From Roseicyclus sp. (GTDB taxonomy: Bacteria > Pseudomonadota > Alphaproteobacteria > Rhodobacterales > Rhodobacteraceae), in the NCBI GenBank assembly GCA_018401055.1, contig JAGYLB010000088.1:1-16185 (forward strand): 16,185 bases of DNA. Direction: 5' to 3'. Under the pieces are notes generated by a model, which searched no databases, was not told the DNA's origin, and saw only the letters and a list, made by a program, of their open reading frames with translations. The position numbers were made by a program, and so were the translations under genes. Shown piece by piece: positions 1-8,479 of this stretch (within the stretch, counting starts at the first letter, position 1; every line of letters begins with the position of its first letter).

Positions 1-1
1 C

Positions 2-520
2 ACCAGCCTGCCGGGCGTCTGGGTCGCGGGCGATGGCGGCGGCATGGGCGGCGCGCAGGTCGCGCTGGCCCAGGGCACACTGGCAGCGCGCCGCAGCCGT
101 GGTGCGCTTGGATAAACCAGCCCCCGACACGACCGCGGCGCACCGCGCCCTGACCCGCGCCCGCGCCTTCCAGTCCGCGCTCTGGCGCACCTACGCCGCC
201 CCGCCGCGTGACGCCCCGCCCGACGATGCCGCCATGCTCTGCCGCTGCGAGATCGTCACCTTCGCACAGGCCCGCGCCGCCGTCGCCGAGGGCGCGGGCG
301 ACCTCGGCGCGCTCGGCGCCTGACCCGTCCTCGGCATGGGCCGCTGTCAGGGCCGCTACTGCTCCGGGCCCGCCGCGCTCGCTGACCGGCACGCCCACCC
401 TCTTCGCGCCGCAGACGCCTGCCCGCCCGGTCCCCGCCGCCGCCATCGCGCTGAAAAACCCGAATGGGGCGGCCACCGTCAGGCACCGAGCCCCGACGCT
501 CCGCGCGCCCCGATCGCGCC
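2..520 (+). CDS. Opine-oxidase-like alpha subunit (FAD/NAD(P)-binding with BFD-type [2Fe-2S] motif), C-terminal part
   Basis: Only the C-terminal part is in the window; the gene starts before base 1. Frame 2 opens with the end of a pyridine-nucleotide-disulfide-oxidoreductase fold (LPGVWVAGDGGGMGGAQVA, the second FAD-contacting strand). It moves to frame 3 near 88-90 and continues into a BFD-like cluster motif, CRCE at about 237-248 and GMGRCQGRYC at 333-362 (C-x-C ... C-x4-C). The tail KPEWGGH at about 456-474 is characteristic of OoxA/HcnB/LhpB-type alpha subunits. Such proteins form heteromers with a D-amino-acid-oxidase-like beta subunit, here the next gene, and oxidise opines, glycine or hydroxyproline. 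Frame breaks are seen near 88, 300-305, 325-330, 365-385 and 452. No stop codon is visible in a plausible frame near the expected end, so the end given is approximate. Family is well supported; substrate unknown. Confidence 0.72.
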
Positions 521-1683
521 GCCGCTACCGTCGAGCTTCCCGCCACCGCCGATCTCGTCATCATCGGCGCGGGCATCATGGGCACCGCCGCAGCACTCCG
601 CGCAACCGAACTGGGCCTCGACACGGTGGTGATCGACCGCGGCACGGTGAACGCCGAATCCTCCGGCGGCAACGCGGGCAGCCTTCACCTGCAACTCCTC
701 TCCTTCGACTTCGGCCAAAAGACCGGCGGCCGGGGCGAGGCGCTCTTGCAGACCCTGCCGCTTCAACGCGACGCCATCGCGCTTTGGCAAGACCTCGAGC
801 GCCAACTCGACACTTCCTTCGAGATCGTGCTGACCGGCGGCATGATGCTGGCGGAAGAAGAGCGCCACATCGCCTTTCTGCGCGACAAGATCGCCTCCGA
901 GCGGCGCATGGGCATCGAGGTGGAGCTGATCGACCGCGACGGCATCAAGGCGCTGGCCCCCGGTGTCTCGGACCGCATGATTGCCGCCGCATGGTGCCCC
1001 GGCGAGGGCAAGATCAACCCGCTGTTGGGCACACCCGCAATTGCAAACGCCGCCCGCGCCAAGGGCGCCCGATTTGTCGAGGGCGTGGCGATCACCGGCT
1101 TGTCCGAAACCGCGCCGGGCTATGCCGTCACGACCAGCGCGGGCACGATCCGCGCCCGCCGCCTGATCCTTGCGGCTGGCGGCTGGACCGGGGCGCTGGG
1201 CGCCATGCTGGGCGTGCCGCTGCCGATCCACGGTGCCCCGCTGCAAATGGTCGTGACCGAAACCGCTCCGCCGCTGGCGTCTTGCCTGCTGGCCCATTGT
1301 GACCGTCACCTGACGATGAAACAGGCCACCGCAGGCAATCTCATCATCGGCGGCGCATGGTCCGCCGCCGCCGACCCGCGACGGGCCGCACCCGCATCCT
1401 GCGCGAAAGCCTCGAAGGGAACCTGTGGGTCGCCGAGCGTGTTCTACCGGGCGTTGCAGGCCTGCATGTTCTGCGATCCTGGGCCGCGATGAATGTCGAC
1501 ATCGACGGCGCGCCGCTGGTGGGCCATCTGCCGGGGCACCCGGGTTGCGTCGTCGTGGCAGGCGCCAATGGCTACACTCTCGGGCCACTTCTGGGCCGTC
1601 ACGCCGCCGATGCGGTCGCCACCGGCCGCCAGCCCGCGGGCCTTGACCGGTTTTCGCCCGCGCGCCTCACCCAACACGCCTGA
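464..1683 (+). CDS. FAD-dependent oxidoreductase, DAO family (opine-oxidase beta-subunit-like), frameshifted
   Basis: A D-amino-acid-oxidase-fold flavoprotein of about 390-405 residues, the usual family length. The Rossmann FAD site DLVIIGAGIMGTAAALRA is followed by an acidic strand end (TVVIDRG). The family pattern ESSGGNAGSL comes next, and GNLIIGGAW lies towards the C-terminal FAD region. The reading frame breaks near 1378-1380. It resumes as ATGRTRILRESLEGNLW and ends with GANGYTLGPLLGRHAADAV and a TGA at 1681. The role inferred is oxidation of an N-substituted or D-amino acid, with electrons handed to the partner alpha subunit encoded just upstream. The start is uncertain: 464 is the only in-frame start codon after the upstream stop at 452, but it lies inside the conserved end of the previous gene, and recognisable similarity starts only near 520. 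Sarcosine-oxidase-like or D-hydroxyproline dehydrogenase activity is equally possible. Confidence 0.75.
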
Positions 1684-1697
1684 TATCCCCAACACCC

Positions 1698-1704
1698 AAA
1701 GGAG
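1698..1704 (+). promoter_or_regulatory. Ribosome binding site of the DUF3830 gene
   Basis: AAGGAG-type Shine-Dalgarno sequence (within AAAGGAGCC) a few bases before ATG 1711, in a 27-base gap after the flavoprotein stop. It fixes the start and indicates the gene belongs to the same transcript. Confidence 0.65.
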
Positions 1705-1710
1705 CCCCCC

Positions 1711-2125
1711 ATGGACAGCCTCAAGATCACCGCCGGTGACTACACCTTCACCGGCCACTTCGAGACCGAGCGCGCGCCGCAGACCGTCGCCGCCTTTCGC
1801 AAGCACCTGCCCTATGTCAGCCAGATCGTGCATGTCCGCTGGTCGGGCGAAGGCGTCTGGGTGCCCTTGGGCGAGACCGATTTCGGCGTCGGCTACGAGA
1901 ACCACACCAGCCATCCCGCGCCCGGCCACATCCTCCTTTATCCCGGCGGCATCAGCGAGACCGAGATCCTGCTGGCCTATGGCGGGGTGGATTTCTCGTC
2001 CAAGATGGGCCAGCTTGCCGGGCAATCATTTCATCACCTTGACAGGCGGGCTGGAAAACCTGCACGCGCTCGGAACCTCGGTGCTGTGGGAAGGCGCCAA
2101 ACCGATCCGGTTCGAGGCGGCCTGA
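1711..2125 (+). CDS. DUF3830 family protein (cyclophilin-like fold), frameshifted near its C-terminus
   Basis: A small soluble protein of about 137 residues once one break is repaired. The sequence begins MDSLKITAGDYTFTGHFE and carries features I associate with DUF3830: an ERAPQTVAAF helix, the WVPLGE strand, and the HPAPGHILLYPGG loop followed by EILLAYGG. Frame 1 runs to about 2022. A single-base indel there moves it to frame 2, which gives GNHFITLTGGLEN and ends GAKPIRFEAA with TGA at 2123-2125. DUF3830 proteins have a cyclophilin-like beta-barrel but no established activity. They recur beside amidohydrolases and amine or opine catabolism genes, as here between a flavin oxidase and a cytosine-deaminase-like enzyme. 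A substrate-binding or auxiliary catalytic role is inference only. No signal peptide is visible, so it should be cytoplasmic. Confidence 0.78.
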
Positions 2126-2162
2126 GCACGCGCGGGGCTTGATGCATCAAAAGGGGGCGGCC

Positions 2163-3392
2163 GTGACCGATTTCATCTTGTCCGGCGCCCATATGGCCGG
2201 TCGCACCGGCCCCGTCGATATCGGGGTGGCGGCTAAGCAAGATTGCGGCCATCGCCCCTCGCTTCCGGGCACAAACCGGGTGGAGGCCTCGGGCGGCTGG
2301 GTCTTTCCGGGCTATGTCGACGCCCATATCCACCTCGACAAGGCCCATATCCTTGACCGCTGCGACATGTCCCAAGGCGGGCTTGCCCATGCGGTCGAGC
2401 AGACCACCCGGGCCAAGGCCGGTTTCACGACAGAAGATGTCTACGCCCGCGCCAGCCTGGTAGTCGACGCCGCCGTCAGCCACGGAACAACGGCCATGCG
2501 CACATTCGTGGAGGTCGACCCGCGCGTCGGCCTGCGCGGGCTGGACGCTCTTTTGGCCCTGCGCGACGCGCGCCGCGACCAGATCACCATCCAGATCTGC
2601 GCCTTCGCCCAGGAGGGCATCACCAACGAGCCCGAAACCCTGACGCTCTTGACCCAAGCGATGGAGATGGGCGCGGATCTGGTCGGCGGCTGCCCTTACC
2701 GCGACCCCGACCCGATCGCCCATATCGACCACATTTTCGATCTGGCCGAGCGGTTCGACTGTGACGCCGATTTCCACATCGACTTCGACCTCGACCCTTC
2801 GAACTCCGACCTTCCGGCGCTGATCGCCGCGACCGAGGCACGCGGCTGGGGCGGGCGTGTCGTGGCGGGGCATGCCAGCAAGCTCTCGGCCATGGCGCCC
2901 CCTGACGTCGCCGCCATGGCCGCGCGCTTGCGCGATGCGGGCATCGGCGTGGTCGCCCTGCCCGCCACCGATCTGTTCTTGATGGGCCGTGACGCCGACC
3001 GGCTGCAGCCGCGCGGCGTGGCGCCCTTGGCCATGATGGCACAGGCGGGCGTGCGTTGCGCGGTGGCCTCGAACAACATCATGAACCCGTTCACGCCCTA
3101 TGGCGACGCGAACCTTGCGCGCATGGCAAACCTCTTTGCCAATGTCGCGCATCTATCGACCGATGACGACCTGCGCGCGTGTTTTGGCATGGTGGCGGGC
3201 GATGCGGCGGCGATGATCGGCCTGCCCCATCGCCTGGGCGTCGGTGATCTTGCCAGCATGGTGCTGCTCGATGCCCCCGACCCCGCCATGGCCGTGCGCG
3301 CCATTGCGCCCGCCCGCGCCGGTTGGGTGCGGGGAAGGCCAAGCTTCGAGCGGCCGACGGCGCGGTTGCATGGGTCTCAACCGCCCAGATAG
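2163..3392 (+). CDS. Cytosine-deaminase-like amidohydrolase with atypical metal/catalytic residues
   Basis: A 409-residue amidohydrolase-superfamily TIM barrel related to CodA. GTG 2163 is chosen as start because AAGGGGGCGG at 2151-2160 sits just before it and translation from there gives MTDFILSGAHM, the expected first strand; ATG 2142 is also in frame. Metal-site landmarks are DAHIHLDK (His55, His57), FAQEG (Gln150, matching the CodA substrate-binding Gln), FHIDFD (His205) and AGHASKLS (His237). At the last barrel strand the usual Asp is replaced: the run reads ASNNIMNPFTPYGDAN, with Asn304/Asn305 where E. coli CodA has Asp-Asp. CodA's catalytic Glu after the third His appears as Phe208. 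Near 2230-2275 two compensating indels garble the usual KIAAIAP stretch. Likely acts on a cyclic amide, lactam or amidine; cytosine itself is unproven. It ends inside the converging mtlK gene. Confidence 0.78.
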   Translation: MTDFILSGAHMAGRTGPVDIGVAAKQDCGHRPSLPGTNRVEASGGWVFPGYVDAHIHLDKAHILDRCDMSQGGLAHAVEQTTRAKAGFTTEDVYARASLVVDAAVSHGTTAMRTFVEVDPRVGLRGLDALLALRDARRDQITIQICAFAQEGITNEPETLTLLTQAMEMGADLVGGCPYRDPDPIAHIDHIFDLAERFDCDADFHIDFDLDPSNSDLPALIAATEARGWGGRVVAGHASKLSAMAPPDVAAMAARLRDAGIGVVALPATDLFLMGRDADRLQPRGVAPLAMMAQAGVRCAVASNNIMNPFTPYGDANLARMANLFANVAHLSTDDDLRACFGMVAGDAAAMIGLPHRLGVGDLASMVLLDAPDPAMAVRAIAPARAGWVRGRPSFERPTARLHGSQPPR

Positions 3393-4862
3393 GTGTCGAT
3401 CGCGGCCTGCGTGCCTTGCGCCCAGATCAGGGAAAGCCAACGAGAAAACGCCCGAACGAAGACGGGATCGGCCGCCAGATCGCCATAGATCGTCGCTTGT
3501 TCCAGCCATGCCTCTGGCCTTGTCCGCGCGGATTTCGCCACCTCGGTCAGCTTGTCCCAGTGCGGATCATTGGCCGCGATCACGCTACCGTCTTCGCGCG
3601 TGCCTGCGCACATCCGCGCCCAGAGCGCCTCGACCAGCGCCAGCCCCTCGATCCGGCCGCCCGCCGCCAAGCGCATCGCGCAGGATCGGGAGAACAAAGC
3701 CTTGGTGACGCGACGTGCCGTCGAAGGCCACGCGCCGCACCGTATCGCGGATCGCGGGGTTGGCAAAGCGCCGCTCAATCAGCGACAGGTAGTCTTCCGG
3801 CGTCATGCCGGGAACGGCGGCCACATGGGGCAGGATTTCCTCGGTCTGGACCTTGCGGAACAGGGCCGCGATGGCGCGATGGGCCATGCAATCGGCAATG
3901 GTCGGCACCGACAGCACCTCGGCCGCGCCCACCAGAACCTGATGGCCCGCGTTCAGGATGCGGATCTTCATGGTCTCATGGGCGTGCACGTCATCGGTAA
4001 AGGTCGCGCCGACCTTGTCCCAATCCGGGCGGCCTGCGCAAAACGCATCCTCGATCACCCATTGGCGGAAATTCTCATGCGTCACGGGGGCGGCATCGGC
4101 GATGCCCATGGTGCGCACCAGATCCAGTTCGGCAGGGCCTGTCGCGGGCACGATGCAATCGACCATTGCATTGGGAAAACTCGCATGGGCATCGATCCAG
4201 TCGGCCAGCGCAGGGTCGCTCAGCCGCGCCAGACCCACGACCACCTGCCGCAAGATCACGCCATTGCCCCGCAGGTTGTCGCAAGACAGGCCGGTGAAGG
4301 GGCCGTGACCAGCCGCACGGCGCAGTCGCAAGGCCGACACCATGGAACCAAAGGCGGTGCGGGGGGTGTCGGGGTTGGCCGCGTCATACAAGATGTCGGG
4401 ATGCGCGGCATCGAGGCCGCCGGTGACGGGGTCGAGGTAATAGCCGCCTTCCGTCACCGTAAGCGCCACGATGCGGATGCGCGGATCGACCATGGCGGCG
4501 ATCAGAGCGCCATTGCCATCCTCGATCGGCAGGTAGTCGATCATCGCACCCGTCACCTCGGCGGCGCGGTGGTCGGGGGAGAGCTCGATCAGGGTGGTCA
4601 GGCAATCTTGTGCGAGAAGGCGATCACGCATGGCGGCGTCATAGGGCCTGACACCCGCGCCAAGGATGGCCCAATCCAGCGCCAACCCCTGTTGCATCAG
4701 GCGGTGCGTATACCATGCCTGATGGGCGCGGTGGAAATTGCCAAGCCCGATGTGGACGATGCCGGCGGTCAAGGCCGCGCGGTCATAGGTCGGGCGGGCG
4801 ATGCCCGTGGGCAGTTGGGCAAGCGTGGCGTTGGACAGGGGAACGGGGCGCGCGGCAGTCAT
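3377..4862 (-). CDS. mtlK: Mannitol 2-dehydrogenase (polyol dehydrogenase), frameshifted near C-terminus
   Basis: NAD-dependent oxidation of D-mannitol to D-fructose (often D-arabinitol too) by the long-chain polyol dehydrogenase family; cytoplasmic. About 494 residues after repair, normal for the family. The NAD-binding motif IVHIGLGNFHRAHQAW lies at residues 35-50. The catalytic triad region ETMKIRILNAGHQ supplies Lys299, Asn304 and His307, with the K-x4-N-x2-H spacing of Pseudomonas mannitol dehydrogenase. The frame breaks near 3669 in the run DAL/AAGGRIEGL and continues to IDTYLGG and TGA at 3377. ATG 4862 is preferred over ATG 4874 because it overlaps the smoS stop by one base (TGATG), implying translational coupling. 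Last gene of the polyol operon. Its 3' end overlaps the convergent amidohydrolase gene by 16 bases. Fructuronate reductase is the alternative, but the context favours MtlK. Confidence 0.9.
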
Positions 4863-5634
4863 CAGCTCATCCATTGGCCGCCGTCGACGTTATACGTCTG
4901 CGCGACGATATATTCGGCCTCGGGCGAGGCGAGGAAAACCGCCATGCCGGTCAGATCCTCGGCCCGGCCCATGCGGCCGTAGGGAACGCCGGCGCCGACC
5001 TCGGCCTTTTTCTGGCCGGGCGCCTTGCCTTCGTATTTTGCGAAAAAGGCATCGACCCCGTCCCAATGTTCGCCATCGACCACACCGGGCGCGATGGCGT
5101 TCACGTTGATGCCATGGGCGATCAGGTTGAGCGCCGCGGATTGGGTCAGGCTGATGACGGCGGCCTTTGTCGCGCAATAGACGGCCACCAGCAGCCTCGC
5201 CCCGACGGCCCGGCCTGAGACGCCATGTTGATGATGCTGCCCCTGATACCCCGGTCGATCATGTGGCGGGCGACGGCCTGCATCATGAACAAGGTGCCGC
5301 CGACATTGATGTCGAAAGCGCGCTGGTAATCGGCGCGGTCGATCTCGACGATGGGGGCGGCGGTGAAGATGGCGGCGTTGTTGATGAGAATGTCGATCTG
5401 TCCGAGGGCCGCGATGGTCTGGCCCACTGCGGCGTCGATGCTGTCCTGCCTCGTCACGTCCAGTTCCACGGCGATGGCGGCATCCCCGATCTCCGCCGCG
5501 GTGGCCCGCGCCCGAGCGATATCGATATCGGCGATGGCGACGCGTGCGCCTTCGGCGCATATAGCCTTCCGCGAAGGCGCGGCCGATCCCGCGCGCCGCC
5601 CCGGTGATGAGCGCGGTCTTGCCTTGCAGCCGTG

Positions 5635-5638
<4 letters not shown>
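4862..5638 (-). CDS. smoS: Sorbitol/galactitol dehydrogenase, SDR family, frameshifted
   Basis: Short-chain dehydrogenase of about 257 residues that oxidises sorbitol to fructose (and galactitol to tagatose in the Rhodobacter enzyme) with NAD. It starts [19 protein letters not shown], with the TGxxxGxG cofactor motif. Further markers are ILINNAA (structural NNAA), INMASQAG (catalytic Ser), [12 protein letters not shown] (Tyr-x3-Lys) and [17 protein letters not shown]. The end [12 protein letters not shown] is nearly identical in pattern to R. sphaeroides SmoS. Breaks occur near 5551 (one extra base, so [16 protein letters not shown] is split) and at 5187-5215. Removing two bases at the second site restores [21 protein letters not shown] 5638 overlaps the smoK stop by 4 nt (ATGA) and the stop overlaps the mtlK start, so these three genes are co-translated. 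The catalytic residues are all present when the frames are joined. Confidence 0.93.
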
Positions 5639-6643
<1,005 letters not shown>

Positions 6644-6655
6644 TTGTCCGCTCCC

Positions 6656-7487
6656 TTATTTCACGGCGCCGAAGGTCAGGCCGCGGACCAATTGCTTCTG
6701 GCTGAACCAGCCAAGGATCAGGATCGGCGCGATGGCCATGGTGGAGGCCGCCGACAGCTTGGCAAAGAACAACCCCTCCGGGCTGGAATAGCTGGCGATG
6801 AAGGCGGTCAGCGGTGCTGCACTGGCTGCCGTCAGGTTCAGCGTCCAGAACGCCTCGTTCCAGGCGAGGATGAAGTTGAGCAAGCATCGTGGAGGCGATG
6901 CCGGGGATCGCCATCGGCGTCAGCACATAGAGGATTTCCTCCTTGAGCCCTGCCCCGTCCATCCGCGCGGCCTCGAGGATCTCGCCGGGAATCTCGCGGA
7001 AGTAGGTGTAGAGCATCCAGACGATGATCGGCAGGTTGATGAGCATCAGGATCACGATCAGGCCGCCACGGGTGTCGAGCAGGTTGAACTCCACGAAGAT
7101 GAGCGAGATCGGGTAAAGCACGCCGACCGCAGGCAGCATCTTGGTCGACAGCATCCACAAAAGAATGTCCTTGGTCCGGCGCGAGGGGACGAAGGCCATG
7201 GACCACGCGGCGGGCACCGCGACAAGGATGCCCAAAAGCGTGGAGCCGCCCGCAATGATGACCGAATTCCACAAGAAGCGCATGTAATCCGAGCGTTCCT
7301 GCACCACGGCGTAGTTTTCCAGCGTGAAATCGAAGCCCCAGAAGAACGGCGGGTTGTTGATCGCCTGCGCCTCGGTCTTGAAGCTGGTCAGGATGGTCCA
7401 GAAGATCGGGAAGAAGATCAAAAGCCCGATGGCCCATGCCAGCGCGGTGGTGGCGATCTTGCGGCGGGTGGTGACGGCGCGTGCCAT
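6656..7487 (-). CDS. smoG: Polyol ABC transporter permease (second subunit), frameshifted
   Basis: Inner-membrane permease of the MalG type, about 276 residues, pairing with SmoF. Membrane segments include ALAWAIGLLIFFPIFWTIL near the N-terminus, then SVIIAGGSTLLGILVAVPA, and LIVILMLINLPIIVWMLYTYF. The ABC-coupling EAA loop reads EAARMDGAGLKEEILYVLTP, the site that docks on SmoK. The frame breaks near 6883 just after STMLAQ. It resumes as LNFILAWNEAFWTLNLTAA and ends LVRGLTFGAVK with TAA at 6656. ATG 7487 is preceded by GAGGGG and lies 10 bases after the smoF stop. The TSFKTEAQAI...P motif after the first helix is typical for this permease family. Confidence 0.92.
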
Positions 7488-7497
7488 GGTCAGCCCC

Positions 7498-8376
7498 TCA
7501 CTTGTCCAGGTTCTTGCCGACGATGCGCATCAGGAAGATGGCAACGATATTGGCAAGGATGATGGCATAGACGCCGCCCGCGGAGCCCAGCCGATGTTCT
7601 GGCTGTCCACGACGCGCTGGAAGATCAGATAGGTCAGCGTGCGGGTGCCGAAGGCGCCGCCGGTGGTCACGAAGATCTCGGCGAAGATCGACAGAAGGAA
7701 GATCGTCTGGATCAAGATCACGATGGTGATCGCGCGCGCCAGATGCGGCAAGACGATATACCAGAAGCGCGCGAGGGGCGGCGCGCCGTCCATCTCGGCG
7801 GCCTCAAGCTGTTCGCTGTCAAGCGACTGGATCGCGGTCAGCAAGATCAGCGTGGCAAAGGGCAGCCACTGCCACGACACGATCAAGATGATCGACTGGA
7901 CCGAGGCCTCCGACAACCATGACACCGGCGTCGCCCCGAAGAACCGCCACAGATGGGCAAGCATCCCGTTGACCGGGTCCATCATCATGTTCTTCCAGAC
8001 CAAGCGCCGAGACGGTCGGCATGACGAAGAAGGGCGCGATGACAAGGATGCGCACGATGCCTTGCCCCCAGAACGGCTGGTCGAGCAGGATCGCCAGCAG
8101 CACGCCCAGAACGACGGTGATGACCAGCACGCCGCCCACGATCACCAAGGTGGCCTGCACACTCGGCCAGAAGGAACTGGAGCCGATGAAGCGGACGTAA
8201 TTCTCGAAACCCACCCATTCGAGGCCGCGCTCGATACTGTCGCCCCGCATCGGCAGGTAGCGCGTGAACGAAAACCAGACCGTCATGGTCAGCGGCACCA
8301 GCATCCAGCCCAGAAGCAAGATCACGGCGGGCGCCATCATGAACCGGGCGGCGGAACGAGACTGCTGGGTCGCCAT
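7498..8376 (-). CDS. smoF: Polyol ABC transporter permease (first subunit), frameshifted
   Basis: MalF-type inner-membrane permease of about 292 residues. The N-terminus MATQQSRSAARFMMAPAVILLLGWMLVP gives a first helix. Later segments include TLVIVGGVLVITVVLGVLLAILL, ILVIAPFFVMPTVSAL and SIILIVSWQWLPFATLILL. The EAA loop is EAAEMDGAPPLARFWYIVLP. One break near 8003 looks like two extra bases splitting VSAL/VWKNMMMDP. A second near 7591 looks like one missing G in QNIGWGSAGGVYAII. The repaired end is FLMRIVGKNLDK with TGA at 7498. ATG 8376 follows AGGAAAGG. It lies 103 bases after smoE, the largest gap in the operon, and that gap holds a hairpin with a U-run, so permease expression is probably lower than that of the binding protein. 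Confidence 0.91.
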
Positions 8377-8433
8377 GGTCGCACCTTTCCTGTTGGGGGG
8401 CTGGCCGCGGGAAACCGAAGGTCGTCGGGGGTG

Positions 8434-8465
8434 AAAAAGCGGGGGCAGCGCATGGCCGCCCCCGC
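8434..8465 (-). terminator. Intrinsic-terminator-like hairpin between smoE and smoF
   Basis: On the minus strand GCGGGGGC and GCCCCCGC form a perfect 8-bp GC stem around an 11-base loop, followed directly by TTTTT. It lies 14 bases after the smoE stop and 57 bases before the smoF start. This is the form of a Rho-independent terminator. Within an ABC operon it likely gives partial termination or protects the 3' end of smoE mRNA, so that binding protein exceeds membrane subunits. Confidence 0.8.
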
Positions 8466-8479
8466 CCAGGGAGGAAAGA

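Noticed and set aside
479..1588. A 369-codon open frame on the minus strand opposite the DAO-family gene
   Set aside because: Shadow frame; the plus strand has the FAD-binding motif and conserved C-terminus.
2034..3152. A 372-codon open frame on the minus strand opposite the amidohydrolase
   Set aside because: Shadow frame rich in Arg/Gly/His with no domain; the plus strand holds metal-site motifs.
3552..4982. A 476-codon open frame on the plus strand opposite mtlK
   Set aside because: It mirrors mtlK codons in a GC-rich gene, has low-complexity His/Gly/Arg-rich content and no recognisable domain, while the opposite strand carries clear catalytic motifs.
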